Positions 21,717 through 30,972 of a stretch of DNA of 64,000 nt are shown one piece after another. The stretch spans positions 143,436 to 207,435 of the forward strand of contig NZ_AUBA01000007.1 of assembly GCF_000429005.1 (NCBI RefSeq), read 5' to 3'. The position numbers were made by a program, and so were the translations under genes. Under the pieces are notes generated by a model that did no database searches, was not told the origin of the DNA, and worked only from the letters and a program-made list of their open reading frames with translations. Source of the DNA: Novosphingobium acidiphilum DSM 19966. GTDB taxonomy: Bacteria > Pseudomonadota > Alphaproteobacteria > Sphingomonadales > Sphingomonadaceae. The number at the start of each line of letters is the position of its first letter. Within the stretch, counting starts at the first letter, position 1.

Positions 21717-22178
21717 ATGCCCAACACTATCGACGCCCATGCCATGAAAGATCTGGTCGGCCAGGTCGTCGGCACATCCGAATGGGTGCAAGTCAGCCAG
21801 GAACGCATCAACCAGTTTGCCGAAGCCACCGGGGATTTCCAGTTCATCCACCTGGACCCGGAAGCCGCGGCCAAGACCCCGTTCGGCGGCACGATTGCGC
21901 ACGGGTTCCTGACCCTGTCGCTGATCCCGCTGCTGACCCAGCAAAGCGATGTGCCGCGCCCGGCGGGCATCAAGATGGGTGTCAATTACGGCGGCAACAA
22001 AACGCGGTTCCTGTCACCGGTGCGTTCGGGCAAAAACATCCGCGGTCATTTCAAGCTGCTCGAAGTCGATGAAAAACGCCCCGGCCAGTGGCAACAGACC
22101 ATGGAAATCACCATCGAGATCGAAGGCGAAGCCAAGCCCGCGCTCATCTGCGAATGGATCACGCAGTTCTTCGTATAA
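21717..22178 (+). CDS. MaoC family (R)-specific enoyl-CoA hydratase-like protein
   Basis: A 153-aa hot-dog-fold protein. The hydratase-2 motif is complete: TGDFQFIHLDPEAAAKTPFG followed by GTIAHGFLTLSL, with the Asp and His expected at the active site. Such enzymes (PhaJ type) hydrate enoyl-CoA to (R)-3-hydroxyacyl-CoA, a PHA synthase substrate. It faces the PHA depolymerase gene phaZ, 38 bases away, which fits a PHA role, although many MaoC proteins have other substrates. The start at 21717 follows GGGGACGAG; the ORF extends further upstream. Confidence 0.87.
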   Translation: MPNTIDAHAMKDLVGQVVGTSEWVQVSQERINQFAEATGDFQFIHLDPEAAAKTPFGGTIAHGFLTLSLIPLLTQQSDVPRPAGIKMGVNYGGNKTRFLSPVRSGKNIRGHFKLLEVDEKRPGQWQQTMEITIEIEGEAKPALICEWITQFFV

Positions 22179-22216
22179 TCAACTGAACGCCTGCCCCTCG
22201 CCGGGGAGGATCAGGG

Positions 22217-23473
22217 TTACGCCACCACGCCCAGCGTGCGGCCCTGCGCGCGTGCGTCATGGCGCGCAATCCATTCGTCAACCACCGGCGCGATCGAAGA
22301 CCGCCAGCGCGAACCGTTGAAGATGCCGTAATGGCCGACTTCGGGCGCCAGGTGGTATTTCTTCATCGCATCGGGCAAGCCGGGGGTAACCTTCAGCGCG
22401 GCGCGGGTCTGGCCGATGCCGGAAATATCGTCGCGTTCGCCCTCGATACACAGGATCGCGGTATCGGTGATCGCACCCAGATCGACGATCCGGTCGCGGT
22501 GGACGAATTCGCCGCGCGGCAACAGGTGCTGCTGAAACACCACGTCGACCGTCTGCAGATAGAATTCGGCGGTGATATCGCAGACCGAACGATATTCGTC
22601 ATAGAATGCCTTGGTGGCGTCGGCGCTTTCGCCATCGCCCTGCACCAGATGCTTGAACAGGCCGTAATGGCTCATCATGTGGCTGCCCAGGTTCATCGAC
22701 ATGAACGAGGCCAGCTGAACAAAACCCGGATAGACCTTGCGCCCGACGCCGGGATAATTGACCGGCACATCGGTAATCACATTGTGCTTGAACCACACAT
22801 AGGGCTTGGTGATGGCATGGTCGTTGACTGCGGTCGGGCTTTCGCGCGTGTCGACCGGGCCGCCCATCATGGTCAGCGTCAGCGGGCGGCACGGGTGCCC
22901 GTCGCGCGCCATGACTGCGGTTGCAGCAAAAGCCGGCACCGATGGCTGGCACACCGCCATGACGTGCGCGCCGGGGCCGATATGGTCGAGAAACGCGATC
23001 AGATAATCGATATATTCATCCAGATCGAACCGCCCCTCGTCCACCGGCACCTGCTTGGCGTCGACCCAGTCGGTGATATAGACCACATGGCGTTCCAGCA
23101 TGCGTTCGACCGTGCCGCGCAGCAGCGTGGCATAATGCCCGCTCATCGGTGCCACGATCAGCAGGCGCGGTGCATCGGCCGGCAGCCCCGCATGTGTAAA
23201 TTTCTTCAGATCGCCGAACGCGCGCTCGATCACGGTGGTTTCGGTCACCGCATGGGTGCCGCCATCGACCTGGATCGTCTTCAGCCCGAACGCCGGCTTG
23301 CCGCGCGGCGCGGCGGCATGGGCAAACACTTCGAGCGCCGAAGCCATCGCCTGGCTGGGTGCGGTTCCGGCCAGCGGATAGCGCGGATCGCCAAGCCATT
23401 CGGCCGCCATCGAGGCCATGGCGCTGCCCGCGTTCAGGAACGAGCGCTGGATTTCATAGGCCTTGTACAACAT
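22217..23473 (-). CDS. phaZ: Intracellular polyhydroxybutyrate/PHA depolymerase
   Basis: This enzyme mobilises stored PHA from granules. The 418-aa protein begins MLYKAYEIQRSFLNAGSA as in the Ralstonia PhaZ type, and the nucleophile region VMAVCQPSVPAFAATAVMA carries Cys175 where this family uses a cysteine instead of serine. LTLMGGPVDTRESPT and the C-terminal HYGIFNGSRWRSSIAPVVDEWI, with the catalytic His, are also intact. I set the start at 23473 from the family N-terminus; the frame extends to 23758. A TTGTGCA-type inverted repeat like that before phaP lies 90 bases upstream. Confidence 0.93.
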   Translation of the reverse strand: MLYKAYEIQRSFLNAGSAMASMAAEWLGDPRYPLAGTAPSQAMASALEVFAHAAAPRGKPAFGLKTIQVDGGTHAVTETTVIERAFGDLKKFTHAGLPADAPRLLIVAPMSGHYATLLRGTVERMLERHVVYITDWVDAKQVPVDEGRFDLDEYIDYLIAFLDHIGPGAHVMAVCQPSVPAFAATAVMARDGHPCRPLTLTMMGGPVDTRESPTAVNDHAITKPYVWFKHNVITDVPVNYPGVGRKVYPGFVQLASFMSMNLGSHMMSHYGLFKHLVQGDGESADATKAFYDEYRSVCDITAEFYLQTVDVVFQQHLLPRGEFVHRDRIVDLGAITDTAILCIEGERDDISGIGQTRAALKVTPGLPDAMKKYHLAPEVGHYGIFNGSRWRSSIAPVVDEWIARHDARAQGRTLGVVA

Positions 23474-23562
23474 GGCGCGAACAGTCCCATTGCCGGGCGG
23501 ACATGTCATACAGGGAATGCCTGTACGAATCCGCGTAACCCATATTGGGCGCATTGCGTCGA

Positions 23563-23577
23563 TTGTGCAATGCAACC
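23563..23577. promoter_or_regulatory. Inverted-repeat operator between phaZ and the ABC transporter gene
   Basis: TTGTGCA-A-TGCAACC shares the whole left arm and TGCA of the right arm with the perfect TTGTGCA-C-TGCACAA before phaP. It overlaps a 7-bp inverted repeat GCATTGC (23551-23557)/GCAATGC (23567-23573). It lies about midway between the two divergent starts, so either gene may be the target; phaZ is the more natural one. Confidence 0.45.
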
Positions 23578-23660
23578 TGAAACCCATGCCGCACTGCGGG
23601 ACAGTGTGTGCCCCATTTCGCCCATACCGTTGTCCGAAAAAATGCTCTAGGCGGTGGCGC

Positions 23661-25493
23661 ATGAGCGAAGCGATACAACTGGACGCCCCGTATGCACCCC
23701 CTGCGGCTGAAACCGCTGTCGAACGGGGCCGCCGAAGGTCGCTTGGCCCCTTGCGCATGGTGCTCGATCAGGCGCTGGCTTATCCGGGCCGCCTGGCGCT
23801 GGCCGGAATGGCGCTTGTCACCACTTCGCTGCTGACGGCGGCGGTGCCGTTCGGATTTCGCCTGGTGATCGACAAGGGCTTTTCCAAAGGCGCCGATGTC
23901 CATGCACTGGGCCGCTGGTTCCTGCTGCTGTTCGTGATTGTAGCACTGCTGGGCGTGTTCACCGCGATCCGGTTCTTTTTCGTATCCTGGCTGGGCGAAC
24001 GTGTGGTGGCAGACATCCGGCTGAAAGTGCAGGCCAACCTGCTGACCATGCCGCCCAGTTTCTTTGAGGTGAACAGCCCGCGCGAAATTTCCAGCCGGAT
24101 GACATCGGACACCGCCGTCATCGAACAGGTGGTCGGCACCACGGTTTCGATCGCGCTGCGCAATTCGCTGTCGATCATCAGCGGGATCACCATTCTGTTC
24201 TGGCTGGCCCCGGCGCTGACCGCCGAACTGCTGGCCGGCATACCGGTGGTGGTGATACCGATCACCCTGTTCAGCAGTCGGCTGCGACGGGTGTCGCGCT
24301 CCAGCCAGGATCGCGTCGCGCTGGTCGGTGCCCGCGTGGCCGAAGTGCTGTCGGCGATCAAGGTGGTCCAGGCCTTCGGTCAGGAAACCCGCGAACAGGC
24401 CCGGTTTGGAGAGGCGGTCGAACATACTTTTGCCACGGCACAGCGGCGGATCCTGATCCGCAGCCTGATGACCGCGATCGCGATGGTGCTGGTCCTGGGC
24501 GGATTGACCGCGTTGATGTGGCAGGGTGCGCTCGGTGTCGCCGCGGGCACGATCAGCGGCGGCATGATCGCCCAGTTCGTGTTGACCGGTGCGCTGGTCG
24601 CAGGTGCATTCCAGGCCCTGACCGAAGTCTATGGCGATCTGGTGCGCGGTGCCGGTGCCGCCGAACGGTTGAGCGAACTGCTGCGGGTCAGCCCCGAAAT
24701 CGCCCCGCCCGCCCGGCCCCTGGCCATGCCGGTGCCGCCACGCGGACAGATCGCGTTCCAGAATGTCACGTTCCGTTATCCCAGCCGTCCCGAAATCGCG
24801 GCCTTGAGCGATTTTTCGCTGTCGGTTGAACCGGGCGAAACGGTGGCCATCGTCGGCCCGTCGGGTGCCGGCAAATCCACGCTGTTCTTGCTGGCAGAGC
24901 GATTTTATGACCCCCAGGCGGGCACCGTGCGGATTGACGGCGTGCCCTTGCGCGAAGCCGATCCGTCCGAACTGCGCGCGCGCATGGCGCTCGTCCCCCA
25001 AGAAGGCGTGCTGTTTGGCGCAAGCGCGCGCGACAATCTGCGCTATGGTCAGCCCAATGCCAGCGACGACGCGATCTGGGCCGCCGCGCGCGCCGCCAAC
25101 GCCGAGGATTTTCTGAAAGACCTGCCCGAGGGGCTTGATACCTTTCTGGGCGAAGACGGCACGCGCCTGTCGGGCGGACAGCGCCAGCGCATCGCCATTG
25201 CGCGCGCGCTGCTGCGCGATGCACCGATCCTGCTGCTCGACGAAGCCACCAGCGCGCTCGACGCCGAAAGCGAACGGCTGGTACAAGACGCGCTCGATCG
25301 CCTGATGAAAACCCGCACGACCCTGGTGATCGCGCATCGTCTGGCCACCGTGCGCCAGGCCGACCGGATCGTGGTGATGGAAGACGGCCGGATCGTCGAA
25401 CAGGGCACCCACACCGAGCTGACCGCGCGCAGCGGGCTTTACGCGCGGCTTGCGCGGTTGCAGTTCGACAGCGCGGCCACGCTGGCCGATTAG
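23661..25493 (+). CDS. ABC transporter, fused permease and ATP-binding protein (MsbA-related exporter)
   Basis: A 610-aa half-transporter exporter. Residues about 30-330 hold the six-helix type I exporter membrane domain. The ATPase domain has Walker A GPSGAGKST, Q-loop LVPQEGVLFG, signature LSGGQRQRIAIARALL, Walker B ILLLDEATSALDAESE and switch IAHRLAT. It resembles the MsbA-related alphaproteobacterial group, likely exporting a lipid or lipophilic compound; the true substrate is unknown. Start at 23661 fits the family; the frame continues to 23463. Divergent from phaZ. Confidence 0.93.
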   Translation: MSEAIQLDAPYAPPAAETAVERGRRRSLGPLRMVLDQALAYPGRLALAGMALVTTSLLTAAVPFGFRLVIDKGFSKGADVHALGRWFLLLFVIVALLGVFTAIRFFFVSWLGERVVADIRLKVQANLLTMPPSFFEVNSPREISSRMTSDTAVIEQVVGTTVSIALRNSLSIISGITILFWLAPALTAELLAGIPVVVIPITLFSSRLRRVSRSSQDRVALVGARVAEVLSAIKVVQAFGQETREQARFGEAVEHTFATAQRRILIRSLMTAIAMVLVLGGLTALMWQGALGVAAGTISGGMIAQFVLTGALVAGAFQALTEVYGDLVRGAGAAERLSELLRVSPEIAPPARPLAMPVPPRGQIAFQNVTFRYPSRPEIAALSDFSLSVEPGETVAIVGPSGAGKSTLFLLAERFYDPQAGTVRIDGVPLREADPSELRARMALVPQEGVLFGASARDNLRYGQPNASDDAIWAAARAANAEDFLKDLPEGLDTFLGEDGTRLSGGQRQRIAIARALLRDAPILLLDEATSALDAESERLVQDALDRLMKTRTTLVIAHRLATVRQADRIVVMEDGRIVEQGTHTELTARSGLYARLARLQFDSAATLAD

Positions 25494-25577
25494 GCGCGGG
25501 GTGAAAGCAGGTCTTTGCCAATTGCGCGATGCTTGTTAGGCCTGTGCGCCAGGCCTGACCCCAGACGAGCAACCCCG

Positions 25578-27716
25578 ATGCCGCTTTCGCTTTCGTTCGC
25601 CCTGGCATCCGCCTTGCTTGTCGCGGCGCTGCCTGCGCCGGCCATGGCGGCCGATGCGCCCGCGATCGCAGCGCCGGCGAATGGGGATTACCCGCTGCCG
25701 GTGTTTGCCGGATGGGGGGTCAACCCCGCCGATATCGACCATGCCGTGCGGCCGGGCGACGATTTCTTTGCCTATGTCAACGGCAAGTGGGCCCAAGCCG
25801 AGGTCATCCCCGACAGCTACGCCTACAGCGGCAACGCGCTCGCGCTGCGGCTGGGGGAAAGCCGCGCGGTGCGGGCGATCATCGACGATCTGACCGCCAT
25901 GCCGCATGCCGATGGCACCATCGAACAGCGCCTGGCCGACAGTTACAAGGCGTTCATGGATCGCCCCGCGATCGATGCCGCAGGCCTTGTGCCCGCACGC
26001 GCCTGGCTCGAACCGATTGCCGCCGCATCGACCCGCGCGCAATTGGCCGCATTGATGGCACAGCCGGGCATGCCCAGTCCGATCGGATTTGAAATCGGCA
26101 TCGACCCCCATCAACCCGATACCAATGCGGTGTTTTGCGCGATCACCGGCCTGGGCCTGCCCGATCGCGATTATTATCTGATCGACACTGTGCGCAATGT
26201 CGAACTGCGCCGCGCCTATCAGGCGCACCTGGCGTTCCTGCTGGCCAAGGCGGGCCGGGCCGATGCCGCTGCAATGGCGCTGCAGGTCTATGAATTCGAA
26301 CACCGGATCGCGATCGCCGGATGGGATCGGGCGCTTTCGCGCAACCCGCTGTTGACCAACACCATCGTGCCGATGGCCACCTTTGCGGGCTGGGGCGGCG
26401 AATTTCCGGTGGCGCCGTTGATCGAGGCAAGCGGCCTTGGCGGCGTGCACGCAATCGTTGTCAGCGAAGTGCCGCCCGATCCCGAGCGCCTGGCGCAAGC
26501 GGGCCTTGCCCCTGCCGATCAGGCCAGGCTGGGCGGCGGGATGCCCGCATTGCTCAAACTGCTGGGCACAACCGATGTGCCAACCATTCAGGCATGGATG
26601 ACCGCGCATTTCCTGATCGCGCATGCCGCGGTGCTGCCAAGCGACATCGATGATGCCAATTTCGCGTTTTATGGCACGACCCTGACCGGCCAGCAAAGCC
26701 AGCGCGCACGGTGGGAACGCGCGATCGGCGCGCTCGACGCGCAGATGGGCGAAGCGGTGGGCAAGCTGTATGTTGCGCGCCATTTCCCGCCGGCCAGCAA
26801 AGTGGCGATGGAAAAACTGGTCGCCAATCTGCGCAGCGCGATGGCCGCCAATCTGAAGGATCTGGCATGGATGACCCCGCCGACACGCAGTGCGGCCCGC
26901 GCCAAGCTGGACCAGTTCGGCGTCAAGATCGGTTATCCTGACCACTTCAAGACTTATGACGGGCTGATCATCCGCGCCGATGCACCGCTGGCCAATACCA
27001 TCGCGGCACAGCGCTGGCACTGGCAGGACAGCTTGCGCGAACTGGCCCGGCCGGTGGACCGGACCAAGTGGCTGATGACACCGCAAACGGTGAATGCCTA
27101 TTACCTGCCGACCGCCAATGAAGTGGTGTTTCCCGCGGCCTATCTGCAGCCACCCTATTTCAATCCCAGGGCCGATGATGCGGTGAACTATGGCGCGATC
27201 GGGGCCACGATCGGCCACGAGATCGGGCACGGCTTCGATGATCAGGGGTCTCGTTATGACGGCACGGGCGCGCTGCGCGACTGGTGGACGCCCGCCGATC
27301 GCAAGACCTTTGAAACGCTGACCGCGCGGCTGGTTGCACAATATGACCGGCAATGCCCCTATGACGAAGGCCAGACCTGCCACAACGGGCGGCTGACGCT
27401 GGGCGAAAATATCGGCGATCTGGGCGGGCTGGCGATGGCCTATCAGGCGTGGCGCCTGTCGCTGCACGGCAAATCCGCCAAAGTGATCGACGGACTGACC
27501 GGCGATCAGCGGTTCTTCCTGGCCTATGCCCAGGCCTGGCGCTGGAAACTGCGCGATGCGTTTGGCCGCCAGTTGCTCAAGACCGATCCACATGCGCTCG
27601 CCATGGCACGGGTCAATGCCGTGCTGCGCAATTTCGACCCATGGTACAAGGCCTTCGGTATCAAACCCGGTGATGCCTTGTACTTGCCACCCGACGAGCG
27701 GGTGCATATCTGGTGA
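25578..27716 (+). CDS. M13 family zinc metallopeptidase (neprilysin-like), secreted
   Basis: A 712-aa endopeptidase of the neprilysin/PepO family. A signal peptide is evident (MPLSLSFALASALLVAALPAPAMA, cleavage after AMA). The N-terminal domain includes VRPGDDFFAYVNGKW. Zinc motif HEIGHGFDDQG, the substrate-binding VNAYY upstream and the third zinc ligand in ENIGDLGG (usual ENIADLGG) are present. The C-terminus YLPPDERVHIW is the conserved family end (commonly CxVW; here IW with no Cys). It probably acts in the periplasm. Confidence 0.93.
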   Translation: MPLSLSFALASALLVAALPAPAMAADAPAIAAPANGDYPLPVFAGWGVNPADIDHAVRPGDDFFAYVNGKWAQAEVIPDSYAYSGNALALRLGESRAVRAIIDDLTAMPHADGTIEQRLADSYKAFMDRPAIDAAGLVPARAWLEPIAAASTRAQLAALMAQPGMPSPIGFEIGIDPHQPDTNAVFCAITGLGLPDRDYYLIDTVRNVELRRAYQAHLAFLLAKAGRADAAAMALQVYEFEHRIAIAGWDRALSRNPLLTNTIVPMATFAGWGGEFPVAPLIEASGLGGVHAIVVSEVPPDPERLAQAGLAPADQARLGGGMPALLKLLGTTDVPTIQAWMTAHFLIAHAAVLPSDIDDANFAFYGTTLTGQQSQRARWERAIGALDAQMGEAVGKLYVARHFPPASKVAMEKLVANLRSAMAANLKDLAWMTPPTRSAARAKLDQFGVKIGYPDHFKTYDGLIIRADAPLANTIAAQRWHWQDSLRELARPVDRTKWLMTPQTVNAYYLPTANEVVFPAAYLQPPYFNPRADDAVNYGAIGATIGHEIGHGFDDQGSRYDGTGALRDWWTPADRKTFETLTARLVAQYDRQCPYDEGQTCHNGRLTLGENIGDLGGLAMAYQAWRLSLHGKSAKVIDGLTGDQRFFLAYAQAWRWKLRDAFGRQLLKTDPHALAMARVNAVLRNFDPWYKAFGIKPGDALYLPPDERVHIW

Positions 27717-27762
27717 TCGGCAAAAGCGGTCGGTCTGCCATTGCCAAGCGGGAAACAACGCC

Positions 27763-28251
27763 ATGCGGCTGACATTCATCAAAGGCAGCGGCAAGTACGA
27801 CGCTTTGCACATCGAACGCGACGGCGTGGTTCTGGAACCGATTGCCTGTCCCAAGCAGGGCATCATTCCGCACGACATGGTCCATTATGCGGTGGAAAGC
27901 ACACTGGCGCATCGCGGCTTTCTGTCGCTGGTCGCCAACGGCAGCCCGGCGTCGTTCACCACCAAAGGTGGCGACATCGAAAACGCAACAGAACGGCTGG
28001 TCGAGACATTTCAGGCGGAAATGTGGGGCGGGCGCGTGGCGATTGCCGACCTTGTGGCGACTTACGAACATGCGTGTGAAGCCAGCGGCCATGCCGTCGT
28101 TCCTGTCACCGCCGGCGATGTGGAGGCGATCCGGGCGCGGATCGATGTGCTGACCGCGCAATGGGACAAGGTGCCGGTGCGCGGGTCGCTGAGCGTGACC
28201 TTTCCGACCGGGGGCGCCTGCGATATCTTGCCAGGCACCGCCAGCGCTTGA
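27763..28251 (+). CDS. Conserved hypothetical protein
   Basis: A 162-aa soluble protein without a signal peptide or TM helix. It starts MRLTFIKGSGKYDALHIERDG, has a central CPKQGIIPHDMVHYAVESTL with a His that could bind a ligand, and ends in a Thr/Gly-rich tail. I believe similar proteins are widespread in sphingomonads and xanthomonads, but no function is known to me. GGGAAA lies shortly upstream of the ATG. It follows the M13 peptidase by 46 bases and precedes uppP by 33 bases on the same strand. Confidence 0.75.
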   Translation: MRLTFIKGSGKYDALHIERDGVVLEPIACPKQGIIPHDMVHYAVESTLAHRGFLSLVANGSPASFTTKGGDIENATERLVETFQAEMWGGRVAIADLVATYEHACEASGHAVVPVTAGDVEAIRARIDVLTAQWDKVPVRGSLSVTFPTGGACDILPGTASA

Positions 28252-28284
28252 CAGCGTGCTGCGCTGCGGCAATTCCCTTGCGCC

Positions 28285-29100
28285 ATGGATAGCCTGAACC
28301 TTACCGCCATCGTGCTTGGCATCGTCGAAGGACTGACCGAGTTCCTTCCTGTTTCCTCCACCGGGCATCTGGTCCTGGCCACCCGCATCTTCGGGCTGGA
28401 CCTGAAGGATTGGGAAGTGTTCAACATCGTCATCCAGCTGCCCGCGATCATGGCCGTGGTGGTGGTCTATTGGCGCACCTTTGCCGATGTGGCGATCGGC
28501 GCGCTGCGTCGTGATACGCGTTCGCTGCATTTCATCCGCAACGTGCTGGTGGCATTTGTCCCCGCCGCGGTGCTGGGCGTGCTGCTGAAGAAAAAGATCG
28601 ACCTGCTGCTCGAATCGCCGGTGATCGTGGCCATCGCGCTGATTGCAGGCGGGATCGCGATCATCGTGATCGAGCGCCTGGCGCGCCAGCGCGCGTATGA
28701 AACGGTGGGTGAATTGCCGGTGCGCCGCTCGTTCATGATCGGGCTGGTGCAATGCGTGGCGATGATCCCGGGCGTGTCGCGTTCGGGCGCGACCATCATG
28801 GGCGCGCTGTCGATGGGCGAAAACCGCAAGACCGCGGCAGAATTCAGCTTTTTCCTGGCGGTGCCGACGATGTTTGGCGCCACGGCCAAGCAATTGTGGG
28901 ACAACCGCCACGAACTGGCGACGCAGACCGCGCATGTCGGGTTTACCCAGATCGCGATCGGATCGATCATTTCGTTCACCGTCTCGCTGATCGTGATCCG
29001 CCTGTTCATCGGCTATATCAGCCGCAACAGCTTTGTCCCGTTTGCGATCTATCGCATCCTGGTCGGCAGCATCGCGCTGTTCCTGATGCTGAAAGCCTGA
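28285..29100 (+). CDS. uppP: Undecaprenyl-diphosphate phosphatase UppP (BacA)
   Basis: UppP dephosphorylates undecaprenyl pyrophosphate to recycle the carrier lipid of peptidoglycan and polysaccharide synthesis. The 271-aa, eight-helix protein has both signature segments: GIVEGLTEFLPVSSTGHLVL near the N-terminus and IPGVSRSGATIMGAL in the middle. Its TGA overlaps the ATG of the polyphosphate kinase 2 gene by one base, implying a coupled two-gene unit. Confidence 0.96.
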   Translation: MDSLNLTAIVLGIVEGLTEFLPVSSTGHLVLATRIFGLDLKDWEVFNIVIQLPAIMAVVVVYWRTFADVAIGALRRDTRSLHFIRNVLVAFVPAAVLGVLLKKKIDLLLESPVIVAIALIAGGIAIIVIERLARQRAYETVGELPVRRSFMIGLVQCVAMIPGVSRSGATIMGALSMGENRKTAAEFSFFLAVPTMFGATAKQLWDNRHELATQTAHVGFTQIAIGSIISFTVSLIVIRLFIGYISRNSFVPFAIYRILVGSIALFLMLKA

Positions 29101-29900
29101 TGGCACATTCGCCCGACACGCTGGGGCACAAGCATTACGCCGCCGCGCTCGAGGACATGCAGGAAGACTTGAGCGTGGCCGCGCGCTGGGCGGCCAAGAC
29201 CGGCGCACGCGTGCTGGTGCTGTTCGAAGGGCGCGACACCGCGGGTAAAACCGGGGTGATCCATGCCATTTCCGAAAAGCTGAACCCGCGCCAGGTGCGC
29301 ACCGTCGCGCTTGACAAGCCGACCGGGCGCGAAGCCGGCCAGTGGTATTTCCAACGCTATGTCGCACACCTGCCGGCGGCGGGCGAAATCGCGCTGTTCG
29401 ATCGCAGCTGGTACAACCGCGCCGGGGTCGAAGCCGTCGAAGGCTTTGCCGACGAAGGCCAGGTGCGCAGTTTTCTGGCGGCCACGCCGGTGTTCGAACG
29501 CCTGCTGATCGACGATGGCATACTGGTGTTCAAATACTGGCTGTGCTGCGACCAGACCGAACAGGAACGGCGCTTTGCCAAGCGGCGCGATGATCCGTCC
29601 AAACGCTGGAAACTGTCGGGGGTCGATCTGGCGGCGCGCCACCATTATGCCCAATACACCCGCGCGCGCGAAACAATGCTGGCCGCGACCCATACGCCCC
29701 ACTGTCCGTGGACACTGGTTGATTTCAACGACCAGCGCCGTGGCCGGCTGACGCTGATCCGCAATCTGCTCGACCGTCTGCCCGACACCCGCGTCGAGGT
29801 GCCCGCGCTTGACCTGCCGGCCCTGCATCACGCGCCGCACCACGAACAGTATGGCGTGATCAAACCGCTGCCGCCGTTTGCCCTGCGCGACGGCGAATGA
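29100..29900 (+). CDS. ppk2: Polyphosphate kinase 2 family protein
   Basis: PPK2 enzymes transfer phosphate between polyphosphate and nucleotides. The 266-aa single-domain protein has Walker A EGRDTAGKTG (43-52; usual form GRDAAGKGG), the Walker B-type FDRSWYNRAGVE with Asp101, and KPTGREAGQWYFQRYV. The lid region with arginines (RRFAKRRDDPSKRWKLS) is intact. Whether it phosphorylates NMP or NDP cannot be settled here. Coupled to uppP; both enzymes deal with phosphoanhydrides, but a functional link is only suggested. Confidence 0.92.
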   Translation: MAHSPDTLGHKHYAAALEDMQEDLSVAARWAAKTGARVLVLFEGRDTAGKTGVIHAISEKLNPRQVRTVALDKPTGREAGQWYFQRYVAHLPAAGEIALFDRSWYNRAGVEAVEGFADEGQVRSFLAATPVFERLLIDDGILVFKYWLCCDQTEQERRFAKRRDDPSKRWKLSGVDLAARHHYAQYTRARETMLAATHTPHCPWTLVDFNDQRRGRLTLIRNLLDRLPDTRVEVPALDLPALHHAPHHEQYGVIKPLPPFALRDGE

Positions 29901-30021
29901 TCGCGCAGACCGTCTTTGGTCATGCACCGCACGACCAAATCGACGCCTCTCGACTTGACATTCGGGTGATTCTGCCGCAACGGCCCACCCCTGTATCGCA
30001 TCTCGGTGTGACGCAACGACG

Positions 30022-30050
30022 GGGCGGCGGAATGGCCGCCCGATGTTTTT
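30022..30050 (+). terminator. Intrinsic terminator after uppP-ppk2
   Basis: GGGCGGC (30022-30028) pairs with GCCGCCC (30035-30041) around a 6-base loop and is followed by GATGTTTTT (42-50). It precedes rpmG by 43 bases, so it may alternatively act as a leader attenuator for that gene. Confidence 0.65.
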
Positions 30051-30092
30051 GCGGCGTGCCGGATTTCAAGACCCCAGTTTCAGGATAGAGTC

Positions 30093-30260
30093 ATGGCCAA
30101 GCCCGCAACCGTCAAGATCCGCCTGGTCTCGACCGCCGACACCGGTTTCTTCTATGTAACCAAGAAGAACCCGCGCAACTCGACCGAAAAGTTCACGTTC
30201 AAGAAGTACGATCCGGTCGTGCGCAAGCATGTCGAGTTCAAGGAAGCCAAGATCAAGTAA
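30093..30260 (+). CDS. rpmG: 50S ribosomal protein L33
   Basis: A 55-codon gene encoding a basic protein starting MAKPATVKIRLVSTADTGFF and ending RKHVEFKEAKIK. It is the non-zinc L33 type: the metal-binding cysteines of the C+ form are absent. AGGATAGAG precedes the ATG. A TTGACA hexamer at 29955-29960 could be its -35, but no convincing -10 follows. Single-gene unit between ppk2 and lolA. Confidence 0.96.
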   Translation: MAKPATVKIRLVSTADTGFFYVTKKNPRNSTEKFTFKKYDPVVRKHVEFKEAKIK

Positions 30261-30303
30261 GGGGTTCACGCGCGGTTCAATCACCCGGCCCCATGGCTTT
30301 GGC

Positions 30304-30972
30304 ATGAACCGCACGGCACCTTTACTTTCGCGACGCGCCCTGATGGGTGCTATCGCCACAGCAACCCTCGTCGCCAGTGCGACGGGGGTGCTTTCGTCTG
30401 TTCCGGCGCAGGCCGATGCCGCAGCAGGTGATATCGCCCAGGCCGTGGCCGCGTTGCGCGCGATCGATACCCTGCGGGCCGATTTCGTACAGACCGATGC
30501 CAATGGCGGGCGGCTGACCGGCACCCTGACAATGAAGCGGCCGGGCAAGATCCGGTTCCAGTATCAGCCGGGGGTGCCTTTGCTGATCGTGTCGGACGGC
30601 ACCGCGCTGACAATGATCGATTACGAAGTGCGCCAGGTGCAACGCTGGCCGATCCGCAACAGCCCGCTGGGCGCCCTGCTCGATCCGGGCAAGGATGTGG
30701 CCAGGTTTGCCAGGCTGAACCCCACCGGCCGCGCCGATCTGATCAGCATGGCAGTGCGCGATCCCGGGCACCCCGAATACGGCACGCTGACCCTGCTGAT
30801 GGTGCGCAAGGCCTCTGCGCCCGGGGGATTGGAACTCGATTCGTGGATATCCACCGATGCGCAGTCGCGGCGCACCATGGTCCGCCTGCTCAACCCGCAT
30901 TATGGCGTGGCCGTCGACGATGCCGCGTTCAAATGGACCGACCCGCGCAAAGGCAATCACCGCGCCGGGTGA
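30304..30972 (+). CDS. lolA: Outer-membrane lipoprotein carrier protein LolA-like
   Basis: LolA carries lipoproteins across the periplasm to LolB. The 222-aa product has an N-terminal export signal with an SRRALMG twin-arginine-like motif (about residues 9-15) and a hydrophobic stretch, then the LolA core: IDTLRADFVQTDANGGRLTG, MKRPGKIRFQYQPG and VSDGTALTMIDYE. The 43-base gap to rpmG lacks an obvious promoter. Use of Tat for LolA would be unusual; the arginine pair may be coincidental. Confidence 0.88.
   Translation: MNRTAPLLSRRALMGAIATATLVASATGVLSSVPAQADAAAGDIAQAVAALRAIDTLRADFVQTDANGGRLTGTLTMKRPGKIRFQYQPGVPLLIVSDGTALTMIDYEVRQVQRWPIRNSPLGALLDPGKDVARFARLNPTGRADLISMAVRDPGHPEYGTLTLLMVRKASAPGGLELDSWISTDAQSRRTMVRLLNPHYGVAVDDAAFKWTDPRKGNHRAG

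Noticed and set aside
23454..25412. Long minus-strand frame opposite the ABC transporter gene
   Set aside because: Antisense to a well-supported gene; product has no family features.
27334..27346. TTGCACAATAT-like sequence resembling the phaP operator
   Set aside because: Lies inside the M13 peptidase coding region and is not a full inverted repeat.
29897..30088. Short plus-strand frame between ppk2 and rpmG
   Set aside because: Spans a terminator and the rpmG leader; no ribosome-binding site or conserved features.
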